From Maribacter litopenaei (GTDB lineage Bacteria; Bacteroidota; Bacteroidia; Flavobacteriales; Flavobacteriaceae): a stretch of 64,000 bases of DNA. The number at the start of each line of letters is the position of its first letter. Positions within the stretch are counted from its first letter, which is position 1. Below the pieces are notes generated by a model. That model searched no databases. It was not told the origin of the DNA and worked only from the letters and a program-made list of their open reading frames with translations. The translations under genes were made by a program, and so were the position numbers. The stretch is taken from NCBI RefSeq assembly GCF_025244665.1, contig NZ_CP104205.1:1981001-2045000 (forward strand), in the 5' to 3' direction. Shown here one piece after another: positions 12,539 to 22,739 of this stretch.

Positions 12539-12992
12539 TTAGTTCTGCTCTGCTACCACCTCAAAAGGAAAATCTACAACTACCTCTCTGTGAAGTCTTA
12601 TCTGCGCATTGTAAGGACTCTGTTCTTTTTACGGAACCACCTTGGATGCTGATAAACTTCTTATCGATAGTATGACCTTCTTTTTCAATGGCATCCGCCA
12701 AATCACCATTGGTAACGGAACCAAACAATTTGTCTCCTGCTCCAGCTTTGGCAGCAATTTTCAATTCCAAAGCCTTCAGAGCTTCAGCTGTTTTTTTAGC
12801 GGCATCCACAACTTTCTTTTCTTTGTGGGCCCTTTGCTTTAAGGTTTCGGCCAAAACTTTCTTAGCCGATGGTGTTGCCATGGTCGCCAAGCCTTGTGGA
12901 ATAAGGTAATTTCTACCATATCCGTTCTTAACGCTTACCAAGTCATCTTTAAAACCTAAATTTTCTACGTCTTCCTTTAATATAAGCTCCAT
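12539..12992 (-). CDS. rplI: 50S ribosomal protein L9 (one frame break)
   Basis: L9 binds 23S rRNA at the base of the L1 stalk. MELILKEDVENLGFKDDLVSVKNGYGRNYLIP is the conserved N-terminal RNA-binding domain. A long helix and a C-terminal domain follow, ending IRLHREVVVDFPFEVVAEQN after repair. The frame breaks near 12615-12620: the coding strand reads ACAGAGTCCTTAC where ACAGGTCCTTAC would give RTGPYNAQIRLHRE. This lesion is at a GGACC/GGTCC word rather than CCAGA. The restored length is 150 residues. The gene is last in the rpsF-rpsR-rplI operon. Confidence 0.95.
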
Positions 12993-13004
12993 GATTCTTT
13001 TCTT

Positions 13005-13301
13005 TTATTTTAATAAATCACCAACATAAGGCATTAATGCCAAATGACGAGCTCTTTTTACCGCTTGGGCTACTTTTCTCTGATACTTTAAGGAAGTACC
13101 TGTAAGTCTTCTTGGTAACAACTTACCTTGCTCGTTTACCAATTTCATCAAAAAGTCTGCATCCTTATAATCGACATATTTAATACCGGATTTTTTAAAC
13201 CTACAGTACTTCTTTTTTGTGTTGGTCTCAATGTTCAATGGGGTAAGATATCTTATTTCCCCATCTTTTTTACCTTTTGCCTGTTGTTGCAATGTTGCCA
13301 T
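13005..13301 (-). CDS. rpsR: 30S ribosomal protein S18
   Basis: S18 pairs with S6 on the platform of the small subunit. The 98-residue protein has the family core [23 protein letters not shown] (in two parts), [33 protein letters not shown]. The N-terminal extension [21 protein letters not shown] is usual for Bacteroidota. The gene starts five bases after rpsF ends and is intact. Confidence 0.97.
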   Translation of the reverse strand: MATLQQQAKGKKDGEIRYLTPLNIETNTKKKYCRFKKSGIKYVDYKDADFLMKLVNEQGKLLPRRLTGTSLKYQRKVAQAVKRARHLALMPYVGDLLK

Positions 13302-13306
13302 AATAC

Positions 13307-13648
13307 TTAAGCTTTAGCGGTTTTGTTTCTTGTTCTTCTCTTTTCTGCCCACGCGATTGCATGTTTGTCCAATTTAACGGTCAAAAACCGCATAACGCGT
13401 TCATCTCTCCTGAATTCCTGCTCGTAAGGCATAACAACCTCACCTGTGCTAGTGAATTCGAACAAGTGGTAAAAACCACTTTTTTTGTTTTGGATCGGGT
13501 ACGCCAATTTCTTTAGGCCCCAATTTTCCTTGGCTACCATTTTGGCGCCATTGTTAATTAAGAAATCCTCGAATTTCTTAACTGTTTCCTCTATCTGAAC
13601 ATCAGATAGAACGGGATTTAAAATGAAAACAGTTTCGTAATGGTTCAT
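13307..13648 (-). CDS. rpsF: 30S ribosomal protein S6
   Basis: S6 forms a heterodimer with S18 in the 30S platform. The 113-residue protein shows [39 protein letters not shown] and [18 protein letters not shown], all typical of S6. It is first in the rpsF-rpsR-rplI operon, with a -7-like element 25 bases upstream. The frame is intact. Confidence 0.97.
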   Translation of the reverse strand: MNHYETVFILNPVLSDVQIEETVKKFEDFLINNGAKMVAKENWGLKKLAYPIQNKKSGFYHLFEFTSTGEVVMPYEQEFRRDERVMRFLTVKLDKHAIAWAEKRRTRNKTAKA

Positions 13649-13672
13649 ATTATATTTATTTAAAAGGAGTGC

Positions 13673-13680
13673 AAAAATAG
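13673..13680 (-). promoter_or_regulatory. -7 promoter element of the rpsF operon
   Basis: On the minus strand the sequence reads CTATTTTTGCACTCC, containing TATTTTTG followed by GCAC, the same form as the rplS promoter. No clear TTG lies 19 bases upstream. Confidence 0.45.
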
Positions 13681-13883
13681 ATACTTTTTTTAAATAATTA
13701 TAAGAAATGAAGAAATTCTTCGTTATAGCTAGGAAGAAATATTTAAAACGTATAAACCAAATCTTAATAACCTATGATCATTGCCATCTATACAATAAGA
13801 AAAGCATTGTTTACATCTTTTGTTGCAGTTGAACGTGTTTTTTCGGTAATTTGTCGATGATTTAACCCCACAAATCAGCCCTT

Positions 13884-14576
13884 ATGAAATTAAGAAGTAT
13901 TATCGTTGACGATTCGTCCATGCAGCGCATGGCAGTCGCCAAGTTGGTAAACAACCACCCAAACCTTGCTATGGTGGCAGAGTACAGCAATGCCATCGAA
14001 GCCAAAAACGGCATCAAGAACAACGAAATCGATTTAATCTTTTTAGATGTTGAAATGCCCATCATTACAGGATTCGACCTACTTGAATCCCTAGACAACA
14101 GTCCTCAGGTGATTTTGATCACGGGTAAACCGGATTACGCTCTTAAGGCTTTTGATTACGACGTAACGGATTATCTGCACAAACCCATTACCATGGCTCG
14201 TTTTGATGCCTCTGTAAAAAGAGCGGTCGCCAAATATGAGCAGATGCACAGGGTAAATGAAGACGAAGAGCATATTTTCGTAAAAAGTAACCTTAAGAAA
14301 AGAAAGGTTATCCTTAATGACATCAAATGGATAGAGGCTTTGGGAGACTACATCAAATTGGTCACGGATGAAGCCAACATCGTAATTTTATCAACAATGA
14401 AATCTTTTGAAAAGCAATTGCCGGAAGATAAATTCCTTAGAATTCACAAATCCTATATTGTGAACTTGGAAAAAGTTGAAAAATTCAATAGTAAAAACGT
14501 CGAAGTAAGTGGCCGTTCTATTCCTTTGAGTAGAAACAAGAAAACGGAATTGGCCGAAGCTCTAAGCAATGTATAA
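13884..14576 (+). CDS. LytTR-family response regulator
   Basis: A two-component regulator of 230 residues. The receiver domain (residues 1-115) has IIVDDSS with the acidic pair, phosphoacceptor Asp in LIFLDVEMP, and the conserved Lys in DYLHKPI. The C-terminal LytTR DNA-binding domain (residues about 130-228) reads DIKWIEALGDYIKLVT, STMKSFEKQLP and FLRIHKSYIVNLEKVE. No histidine kinase lies next to it. Such orphan LytTR regulators are common in flavobacteria and usually pair with LytS-like kinases elsewhere. It is followed by its own terminator. Confidence 0.93.
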   Translation: MKLRSIIVDDSSMQRMAVAKLVNNHPNLAMVAEYSNAIEAKNGIKNNEIDLIFLDVEMPIITGFDLLESLDNSPQVILITGKPDYALKAFDYDVTDYLHKPITMARFDASVKRAVAKYEQMHRVNEDEEHIFVKSNLKKRKVILNDIKWIEALGDYIKLVTDEANIVILSTMKSFEKQLPEDKFLRIHKSYIVNLEKVEKFNSKNVEVSGRSIPLSRNKKTELAEALSNV

Positions 14577-14601
14577 GTTGCTTATGAAAAAGACTACTTT
14601 A

Positions 14602-14632
14602 ACAAAAACCGCCTTTTAGGCGGTTTTTGTCT
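14602..14632 (+). terminator. terminator between LytTR gene and priA
   Basis: ACAAAAACCGCC-TTTTA-GGCGGTTTTTGT is a near-perfect hairpin with flanking A and T runs. It serves both convergent genes. Confidence 0.85.
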
Positions 14633-17086
14633 TATATATGGTCTACATTATAGATGACCCTTACACTCCTAAACTTACTCGCCGAATTAAAGGACTTCTC
14701 AATTCTTTTTATATTCTTTTTGGTTCTTCCCAAAGATTCGGATTTACCTATTTTCACTAATACATTTTTTAGGTACTGATTCCGTATCCTAGAAACGGGT
14801 GGAAATTCTGGTTCTAAAACCGTACCACCAAAATTAGTCCTTAACGCTTCACTAAACCATTCCGCAGCTTCGTTGAGGGTGTTATAGTTTTTATGCTTAA
14901 AGGTTATTTTAATGATTCGATTGATAGGCGGATACTTATATTGTTCCCTTTCGTACACCTGTTCTTGAAACATCAAATCATAATCTCCGGTAGTTACTTG
15001 TTTTAAAATTTGATGGTATGGGTTGTAACTCCGGATGATGACCTTTCCCCTTTTGCGGGTACGCCCTGCCCTACCCGCAACTTGGGTCAGCATTTGAAAT
15101 GTTCGTTCATGGGCTCGGTAATCCGGAAAATTTAGGAGCGAATCGGCGTTCATAACGCCTACCAAACTTACATTTCTAAAATCAAGCCCTTTTGTTAGCA
15201 TTTGTGTTCCCACCGAATATCGAGTTCGTGTTGTTCAAAAGAAGTAATGATTTTTTCGTAAGCATGTTTCCCTCTAGTGGTATCCAAATCCATTCTTCCT
15301 ACTTTGGCTTTCGGAAATAGCTTTTTGATCTCCTCCTCTATCTGTTCCGTTCCGAATCCCTTAGTGTCCAATTCCGGGCTGCCACATGCTGCACAACTTT
15401 CAGGAAGCGCAGTGTGAAAACCACAATAATGGCATCTTAATTGATTCTTATATTGATGGTAAGTTAGGGTAACATCACAATTGGAACATTGGGGAGTATG
15501 CCCGCAGGTTAAACACTCCAATAATGGGGCAAATCCGCGTCGGTTCTGAAATAGTATGATTTGCTCACCATTCCCTAAACTTTCCTCAATCTCATCCAAT
15601 AGTCGTTCGGAAAAATGCCCTTTTACCTTCTTTTTTACGAAGTGCCTCCTTAAAATCCACCAACTCCATATCCGGCATGAGCACGTTGCCAAAGCGCCTG
15701 TTTATTTCAGCATAGCCATATTTCGATTGTTTCACATTGTAATAACTTTCGATACTTGGTGTAGCAGAACCAAGGAGAATATTTGCATCATGCAAGTTTG
15801 CCAAGACAATGGCCGCGTCCCTGGCATGATATCTTGGCGCAGGGTCGAATTGCTTGAAAGAATTTTCATGTTCTTCGTCCACAATAATCAACCCTAAATT
15901 ATCAAATGGCAAAAACAATGAAGACCTTGCCCCTATTATTATTTGGGCCTTTTCCATACCTTTCAATACATTGTTCCATACCTCTACCCTTTCTTGAATA
16001 TTATATTTAGAATGAAAAACGGATATACGTTCACCAAAATAGTCCTGTAGTCTTGATATCAACTGGGTCGTTAGGGCAATTTACGGGAGTAGGTAAAGAA
16101 CCTGTTTTCCGGTTACCAGATATTCACTGATCAATTTTACATATACTTCAGTTTTTCCAGGAGGATGTAACCCCTTTTAAAAGAGTAACCTTACCTTCGC
16201 TAAAGGAGGTTTTTATATCCGTCAATGCCTGCAATTGATATTCATTGAGACTTTTTATTTCAGAATTTTCCTCTCCGTCAAAGCTCACACGGTCCTTTCT
16301 GATATAATATTCTTCCAAAATTCCCTTTTCAACTAAAGAGCCGATTACCGATTTGGAAACATTGCCGAATTTTTCCAAATCCGCTACGGATATGGGTTTC
16401 TTGGTGCTACTTTGTAATTGAAATAAAGAAAGAACTACTTGACTCTGCTTGGGGGCTCGGAAAGATTTTCTAATAAGGTCTCGAGTGCTTCGTCGGAAAG
16501 ATACTCTTTACCCAGCTTTACATATTTTACCAATTTTGGCTTATACTGTTCATAAACCTCTTCCTTCAGGTAAATTATATTCTTTTCCGTGAAGTCGGTT
16601 TAGTACCGGCAGCACGTTTTTTCGATTCACAATTACCGAAACTTCATGAACCTTTAAGGTCGATTGATGTTGTAAGGCCTCAAAAACCAAGAACTCATCG
16701 TCCTGTAATTGGGACTCATCAACATCGGCCTCATTATTTTTTAATATCAGGGTTTCGCTTTCCAATAAAAAGGCCGAAGGTAGGGCACTTCGCATAACTT
16801 CGCCCATCGTGCACATGTAGTAATTGGAAATCCACTCCCAGTGTTTGAGTTGTATTAAATTGACCAAAGGAACTTCATCCAAAATCTGGTCTATTTCCTT
16901 TGCCTCATACACTTCGGGAGGTTTGTTATGCACTTTTATTACAAGTGCCGTGTATATTTTTGATTTTCCAAACGGTACTGCCACTCGCATGCCAGGCCTC
17001 AAAAATTCCGCTTCATTAGGAGTAATGCTGTAGGTAAAGTGGCGCTCTAGGGGAATAGGCAAAACAACGTTGACAAAATACTCCAT
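14632..17086 (-). CDS. priA: primosomal replication restart helicase PriA (six lesions)
   Basis: PriA reloads the replisome at stalled forks. The N-terminal 3'-end-binding domain begins MEYFVNVVLPIPLERHFTY. The helicase core has Walker A GVTSSGKTEVY (after repair), DEEHENSFKQ and GSATPSIESY. Paired zinc-binding cysteines follow (CLTCGHTPQCSNCD, CHYCGF, CAACGS), then LVGTQMLTKGLDF and AGRAGR. Lesions lie near 15214, 15624-15636, 16083-16084, 16160, 16458 and 16589-16590. Five of them sit on CCAGA/TCTGG; 15624-15636 does not. The lesion at 16083 is length-neutral but creates a TAA stop where LLPEIALTTQ is expected. The restored length is 817 residues, normal for the family. Confidence 0.93.
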
Positions 17087-17091
17087 AAATT

Positions 17092-17532
17092 TTATCCCCC
17101 TACCCTAATCCAAGTTTGGGTCCTATAGAGAAATGCCAAATAACCGCGGACCTTTAATTCATCCTTGTTGTCCGGGTTTAACCAGATTTTAAACCTGAAG
17201 GTCATGGCCTGTTCCGGATCGAAAAGATGCTTTCCTTTCCATTCCCCGTCATCATTTTTTTCACCTTCCTTTATAATCTCCATGCCCACTATGGGTTCGT
17301 CTTTCAACTCTCCATCGCATTTTATACAAACTGCATCTTCCTTACCTTCTTCAAGGATTTTTTCTACATAGCCATATAGCTGGCCATTCCTCTTGACAAT
17401 ATTGATAATTCCCTTGGGTTTTCCGGTTCTGTCGTCAATCGTCTTCCATTTACCGAATACGGTTTGGGCAGACAAGAAGTGTATTCCGCTTACAAAAAAT
17501 AGGAATATGAGTACTATTCTTAACTGTATCAT
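17092..17532 (-). CDS. DUF2147 secreted protein
   Basis: A 146-residue exported protein: signal peptide MIQLRIVLIFLFFVSGIHFLSAQ, then the DUF2147 pattern VFGKWKTIDDRTGKPKGI, NGQLYGYVEKIL and an ending LKVRGYLAFLYRTQTWIRV. DUF2147 is a lipocalin-like periplasmic or extracellular family of unknown ligand. CIKCDGE in the middle is a possible disulphide or metal pair. It lies 5 bases from priA and overlaps the YihY gene by 4 bases, so a three-gene transcript is likely. Confidence 0.85.
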   Translation of the reverse strand: MIQLRIVLIFLFFVSGIHFLSAQTVFGKWKTIDDRTGKPKGIINIVKRNGQLYGYVEKILEEGKEDAVCIKCDGELKDEPIVGMEIIKEGEKNDDGEWKGKHLFDPEQAMTFRFKIWLNPDNKDELKVRGYLAFLYRTQTWIRVGG

Positions 17533-18497
17533 TCTTGCTTACTTATTTTACGTAGGGAATTTAAAGAAGCATTCAATTCGAATCCTAAAAGCAATATATT
17601 GGAATTTAGCCAAATGTAGACCATTAAAATCAACAATCCCCCTAACGCACCATAGAGTTCATTATACCTAGCGAATTTTTCAACATAGATTCCGAACAAA
17701 TAGGATGTCAATAAAAACAAAATAGTTGTAACTAATGCCCCGATTGAAAAAAAACGTGCCTGTTTACCTTCCTTGGTTCCAAAATAATACAGAATTGCCG
17801 TGGTGAAATAAGATAGAAGAATAAAAAACAACACTTTGGCTATTTGTACACCAATAATCTCGTCCTCGTCCAGTACATAACCTCCCTGTCTTGCCGCAAA
17901 CTCCGTAAGATATCCCAAAACATAAAATTCAAAATATACATAGGCCACAAAACCTACAATGATAAGTATGGCAAGGATGAGACCAACCAATAAGGCATAC
18001 AGGTATTGCCTGAAAAAATTACGTTTTAACTCTATGTGGTAGCTGGTTTCAAACCCTCCAAAAATGGAATTGACTCCGTTGGCTACCAAAAATATGGACA
18101 GTAAAAAAGCTGAGGACAATAAACCCCCACGTTTCTGATCTTTTATTTGCCTAAAAATATCCCCAAAATAATCTCCAGTGGCATTTGGCAAGAAGGACTC
18201 TAAGAAAAGTTGAAACTGCAGTTCGAAATTTTCATTTTGTATGCTGATATAATCTACCAAAAAAGGCACCAATGTCACCATAAAAATCAATAGTGGAAAA
18301 AGTGCCATAAAGAGACTAAAAGAAATGGCACTTGCACGTGAAGACAAAGCACCTTGTACAATTCCATTGATATACATTTCCAATAAATCGTAAAGGGATA
18401 AACCTTCAAGCCCAGGTAATTTGATGGTCTTTAACAATCGTACTACCTTATTGAGTATGGGAACCTTATCAAGTTTTTCTTCAATCTCTAGAGACAT
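17529..18497 (-). CDS. YihY/BrkB family inner-membrane protein
   Basis: A 322-residue protein with about six membrane helices (for example LFMALFPLLIFMVTLVPFLV and YALLVGLILAILIIVGFVAYV). The family signature SRASAISFSLFMALFPLLIF lies near residue 60, and LGALGGLL-type YGALGGLLILMVYIWLNSNILLLGFELNA at the end. The family was once called ribonuclease BN by mistake; its true role, perhaps transport, is not settled. It follows nadC by two bases and overlaps the DUF2147 gene. Confidence 0.9.
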   Translation of the reverse strand: MSLEIEEKLDKVPILNKVVRLLKTIKLPGLEGLSLYDLLEMYINGIVQGALSSRASAISFSLFMALFPLLIFMVTLVPFLVDYISIQNENFELQFQLFLESFLPNATGDYFGDIFRQIKDQKRGGLLSSAFLLSIFLVANGVNSIFGGFETSYHIELKRNFFRQYLYALLVGLILAILIIVGFVAYVYFEFYVLGYLTEFAARQGGYVLDEDEIIGVQIAKVLFFILLSYFTTAILYYFGTKEGKQARFFSIGALVTTILFLLTSYLFGIYVEKFARYNELYGALGGLLILMVYIWLNSNILLLGFELNASLNSLRKISKQE

Positions 18498-19355
18498 CTA
18501 CACGGCTTTTAAACTTAAGTCCATGTTGTAGACAGAATGCGTAAGTGCGCCGGAGGATATATAGTTCACACCACATTCCGCATAATTTCGGATGGTTTCC
18601 TCGGTAATTCCGCCTGAGGACTCCGTTAGACATTTATCACCAATCAGCCTAACGGCTTCCCGAGTATCCTCATAATTGAAATTGTCAATAAGGATACGGT
18701 AAACACCGTCGGATTTCAGAATTTCCTTTATTTCGTCCAAGTCCCGAGCCTCAACTATAATTTTAAGGTCCCTACCAGTTTCCTTTAAATAGGCCTTTGT
18801 CTTATCGATCGCCTTAGTGATTCCACCTGCAAAATCGATATGGTTATCCTTTAGCATAATCATATCGTACAACGCAAACCTGTGATTTTCACCTCCCCCA
18901 ATCTTAACGGCCCATTTCTCCAAAGCCCTGATTCCCGGTGTTGTTTTACGAGTATCCAAAATCTTTGTACCTGTTCCTTCCAAGAGATTTACAAATACCT
19001 TTGTTTTGGTGGCAATGGCACTCATACGTTGCATGGCATTCAACACCAAGCGTTCTGCCTGTAAGATACTCCTAGAACTTCCCTTTACGTAAAAGGCAAT
19101 ATCTCCATATTTTACTTCGGCACCATCTTCCAAGACCCTTTCAAACACAATATCATTATCCACGTATTCAAAGACCATTTTAGCAAATTCCACTCCTGCA
19201 ATGATTCCATCGTCCTTGACCAGTAATTTTGCCTTGCCTTGGGCATCGGAAGGTATACAGGCCAAAGAGCTATGATTCCCGTCACCCACATCTTCCCTGA
19301 TAGCATTGGTTATTATTAAATCCAACTCCTTTTCGAACTGTGCTCCTGAAATCAT
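18498..19355 (-). CDS. nadC: nicotinate-nucleotide pyrophosphorylase (carboxylating)
   Basis: NadC converts quinolinate and PRPP to nicotinate mononucleotide in de novo NAD synthesis. The 285-residue protein shows EDVGDGNHSSLACIP, LNAMQRMSAIATKT, DTRKTTPGIRALEKWAVKIGGGENHRF (Arg, Lys and His of the quinolinate site), LKDNHIDFAGG and the phosphate-binding ISSGALTHSV. It is first of a minus-strand group with the YihY and DUF2147 genes and is divergent from rlmH. The frame is intact. Confidence 0.96.
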   Translation of the reverse strand: MISGAQFEKELDLIITNAIREDVGDGNHSSLACIPSDAQGKAKLLVKDDGIIAGVEFAKMVFEYVDNDIVFERVLEDGAEVKYGDIAFYVKGSSRSILQAERLVLNAMQRMSAIATKTKVFVNLLEGTGTKILDTRKTTPGIRALEKWAVKIGGGENHRFALYDMIMLKDNHIDFAGGITKAIDKTKAYLKETGRDLKIIVEARDLDEIKEILKSDGVYRILIDNFNYEDTREAVRLIGDKCLTESSGGITEETIRNYAECGVNYISSGALTHSVYNMDLSLKAV

Positions 19356-19418
19356 ATGTATCTTTTGCTAGATGCTAAAATACGAATCCATTTTGGGAAT
19401 TTGATTTACTTTTGAATA

Positions 19419-19892
19419 ATGACGATAAAACTACTGGCCATAGGAAAAACGGATAGTAAGGAACTTGAAAAGTTAATCACTGTCTACCAACAAAGGCTCG
19501 GTCACTACATCAGGTTTGAGTTGGAAATCGTTCCGGACCTTAAAAAGACTAAAAATCTATCAGAGGAACAACAAAAAATCAAGGAAGGCGAATTGATTTT
19601 AAAATCAATTTCCAATACTGATGTTCTTGTATTGTTGGATGAAAATGGCAAACAATTTTCATCTATAGAATTTTCCGATTACTTGCAGAAGAAAATGAAT
19701 TCAGGACTGAAGCAACTCGTTTTTTTAATTGGGGGGCCTTATGGGTTTAGCGAGGAAATTTACAAAAAGGCATCCGGCAAAGTTAGCCTTTCCAAAATGA
19801 CTTTTTCTCATCAAATGGTACGGCTCTTTGTTGTAGAGCAACTTTATAGGGCATTCACTATATTAAGGAATGAACCCTATCATCACCAATAG
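19419..19892 (+). CDS. rlmH: 23S rRNA pseudouridine-1915 N3-methyltransferase RlmH
   Basis: RlmH methylates pseudouridine 1915 in helix 69 of 23S rRNA using SAM. The 157-residue protein has LLDENGKQFSSIEFSDYL, the SAM-binding FLIGGPYGFSEEI and the C-terminal knot KMTFSHQMVRLFVVEQLYRAFTILRNEPYHH. A -7-like TACTTTTG ends five bases before the ATG, so the message may be nearly leaderless. The gene is divergent from nadC. Confidence 0.96.
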   Translation: MTIKLLAIGKTDSKELEKLITVYQQRLGHYIRFELEIVPDLKKTKNLSEEQQKIKEGELILKSISNTDVLVLLDENGKQFSSIEFSDYLQKKMNSGLKQLVFLIGGPYGFSEEIYKKASGKVSLSKMTFSHQMVRLFVVEQLYRAFTILRNEPYHHQ

Positions 19893-19907
19893 TCTAATGA
19901 ATGGGCC

Positions 19908-21799
19908 TTAGTAAAGAACCCTAAATTTTATAGTGTTTTCAACCTTTTTTAAGGCCTTGATAACATCCTTATTGTATTCTTTGTCCAAGTCAGTAATCAC
20001 ATAACCCACTTCACTATCCGTGGATAAATATTGGCTGGAGATATTTAGCTCATACTTTGCCAAAACCTTGTTGATTTTTGCCATGATTCCCGGAACATTC
20101 TTATGAATGTGCAAGAAGCGATGAACATTCTTTTGTTTGGGCAACCTTATATTTGGGAAATTTACCGCATCTACGGTATTTCCGAATTTATATAATCCAT
20201 GATTTTGTTCGGAACAAAATCGGCGATATCCCTTTGGGCCTCTTCTGTACTTCCTCCTACGTGCGGTGTTAAAATGACATTAGGGAATCCTTGTAACCTT
20301 GTATTAAAATCACCGTTACCACTAGGTTCCTCGGGATAAACATCCACAGCAGCTCCACCAATCTTACCACTTTCCAATCCATCCGCCAAGGCATCGATAT
20401 CCACTACGAAACCTCTAGAAAGATTTATAAGCATTGCCCCTTTCTTCATTTGGTTGATTTCGCGTTCCCCGATGAAATTTTTGTTGGCTTTATTATCATC
20501 TACATGTAGTGTCACCACATCAGAAATACTTAGCAAATCCTCTAGTGAGCTACATTTAACGGCATTCCCAAGGGCCAATTGATCGTTAACATCGTAATAG
20601 TATACCTTCATACCCATGGCCTCAGCTAACACGGAAAGTTGCTTACCTATATTTCCGTAACCGACAATACCTAGGTTTTTTCCACGAACCTCTCTTGATC
20701 CTGCAGCAGTTTTCTGCCATTGGCCTTTATGTATTTCCGAGCTTCTAGCGAAAACGCTACGCATCAACATGATAATTTCACCTATGGCGAGTTCAACTAC
20801 GGATCGGGTATTACTGTAAGGCGCATTGAAAACGACTATACCTTTTTTCTTGGCATGGTCCAAATCAATTTGGGTCGTACCGATACAAAATGCTCCCACC
20901 ACCAATAATTTTTCAGCAGCGTCCAAAACCTTTTGGGTTACCTGGGTCTTAGAACGTATCCCCAGCACGTGTACATCCTTAATTTTTTCAACTAGCTCTT
21001 CCTCAGATAAGCTGTGTTTTAAAAGTTCGACCGAAAACCCTTCGCTCGAAAGGCTATCAAAGGCATCGGTATGGACATTTTCCAATAAAAGGATTTTAAT
21101 TCTGTTCTTGGGGTAAGATATATTTCTTGGCAAATCGTTCACAAATAAAAATTCATCTAAATTAGGTGTAACGTGGTCGGCATTTTTAGCGGCCTTTTCT
21201 CTATGTACATTTTCGGTGTACGCAAAGAACTTATGTGCAATTCCGGCTTCCCGCATTACGTAATCACTATAACCATCACCTATGACCTGAACCTCTCCTT
21301 CCAAGTTCATCTGTTTCAGGCATTCTATTTTTCCATTGTGTTGCGAGAGTACATTTTTCTCATCGAACCCAACGATATTTCCATTTTCATCAAACCTAAA
21401 AGTATTTGCATACACTCGGTCAGAAGGTATATTGTATTCCTTTACTATGGGATCTATAAACTCCTTAAATCCACAGGAAATCACATAGATGTCATCGGAA
21501 TATTTCTCAAAAAACTCTTTGTTTGCCGCAATGGACTTTGAAATTTTCTGTCGTAGCTCGTCCACAAGTTTTTCAAGGTCTTCCTTATTTGCATCCAAAA
21601 GTTTCAATCGGCGTTCCAAAGATTCCGTAAACGAAATATCTCCATCGATACCCAAATTGGTAATCCGCTGAATTTCACTAACAATTTCCTCCCTATTGGA
21701 TTTACCTTCCAGGGTCATCTCCGCCAACACGTCCAGTGCCTCGACCCGTGTCAAGGTACTATCAAAATCAAAAACATATTTTCTACCCGTTGCAACCAT
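19908..21799 (-). CDS. serA: SerB-SerA-ACT fusion: phosphoserine phosphatase-like plus 3-phosphoglycerate dehydrogenase (one frame break)
   Basis: A fusion of about 630 residues. Residues 1-215 are a HAD phosphatase of SerB type (FDFDSTLTRVEALD nucleophile motif, VISCGFKEF, VIGDGYSDYVM). Residues about 235-540 are a D-isomer 2-hydroxyacid dehydrogenase of SerA type (NAD site VGYGNIGKQ, catalytic Arg in NLSRGFVVD, His in LTPHVGGST). The C-terminus is an ACT domain (HKNVPGIMAKINKVL). Together these cover two steps of serine synthesis. A lost base near 20183 cuts off the ACT domain; restoring TTCTGG gives DYINSGNTVDAVNFP. Confidence 0.93.
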
Positions 21800-21953
21800 T
21801 TTCAGAAGCTTTCTAAGCTATAAAGAAGTACTTCGAATCAAGTGGCAAAAGTAAAAATTAAATCCGTTGTTTTTAAGGCTTGATTAAAATTAAACAAAAA
21901 GAACCTGTAATGAGCTAATTGTAAAACTCCGCCTCTTTGCTTCTCTGATTTCA

Positions 21954-22733
21954 TTACAGGAACTTAAGTATCTCATCTGAAAATTCCTGGGTTTTCCAAG
22001 TACCATTATGCTCACCGGGCACTATAGCAAGCTTTGCCTTTTTAAATACGTTGCTTAGAGCTATCGGATCTCCATTATCCATATCATCTTCACCTGCAAT
22101 GACCAAAATCTTTATCCCCAATGTACGCAGTTCATCTACTGGGGTGGAAGGCTGATACTTCTGTTGTAAGTAAAGGGACCTTAAATCGGCATCAATGGAC
22201 TTCGCATAATCCACCGCACCCTGGGTCATTTCCGTTACTTTCCCATTGAACGCACCCGCAAAGGCTAAACGCCTATCCCATTGAGGATCGGTAAAGTCAA
22301 TTCCCATACCCCCTAAAACAGCTTTCTTTATTCTTGCATCCTCTGTTAGGAGCTCCGCCAAAATTATACTCCCTCTAGAATAGCCAATGGCATTATAGCT
22401 TTTTGCGTGCAAATGGGTCATTAGGAGCTTAATGTCCTTTACTTCGGCATTATCTTGATAAAACTTTTCTTCTTGGGGTTTATCGGACTGACCATTGCCT
22501 CTCAAATCGGGAGCTATGACCCTATATCCTTTTTCTAGCAAATCCTTCTTTAATTTGGTGTTGTCCCATGACTTTCCGGAGCTTAAAAACCCGTGCAAAA
22601 GCAGTACCGTCTCCCCAAACCCTTCATCGGTATACGTAATATGGGTTCCATCAAAGGAAACAAAGTAATTAACTTGTGCGGTCGAGACCTTATGAAGTAT
22701 AAAAAATAAAAGAATATAGGCTGCTTTTTTCAT
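21954..22733 (-). CDS. secreted alpha/beta hydrolase
   Basis: A 259-residue exported hydrolase with signal peptide MKKAAYILLFFILHKVSTAQ. It has an oxyanion-hole segment LLLHGFLSSGKSW, a nucleophile elbow IGYSRGSI (Ser about residue 116), an acidic residue in VIAGEDDMDNGD and a final His in VPGEHNG. The substrate cannot be deduced. It lies 6 bases from the DUF3307 gene on the same strand. Confidence 0.85.
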   Translation of the reverse strand: MKKAAYILLFFILHKVSTAQVNYFVSFDGTHITYTDEGFGETVLLLHGFLSSGKSWDNTKLKKDLLEKGYRVIAPDLRGNGQSDKPQEEKFYQDNAEVKDIKLLMTHLHAKSYNAIGYSRGSIILAELLTEDARIKKAVLGGMGIDFTDPQWDRRLAFAGAFNGKVTEMTQGAVDYAKSIDADLRSLYLQQKYQPSTPVDELRTLGIKILVIAGEDDMDNGDPIALSNVFKKAKLAIVPGEHNGTWKTQEFSDEILKFL

Positions 22734-22739
22734 TTTGAA

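Noticed and set aside
16062-16148. Two-gene split of priA at a stop codon
   Set aside because: The stop is a length-neutral change of CCAGAA at 16083, and the frame continues with conserved helicase motifs on both sides.
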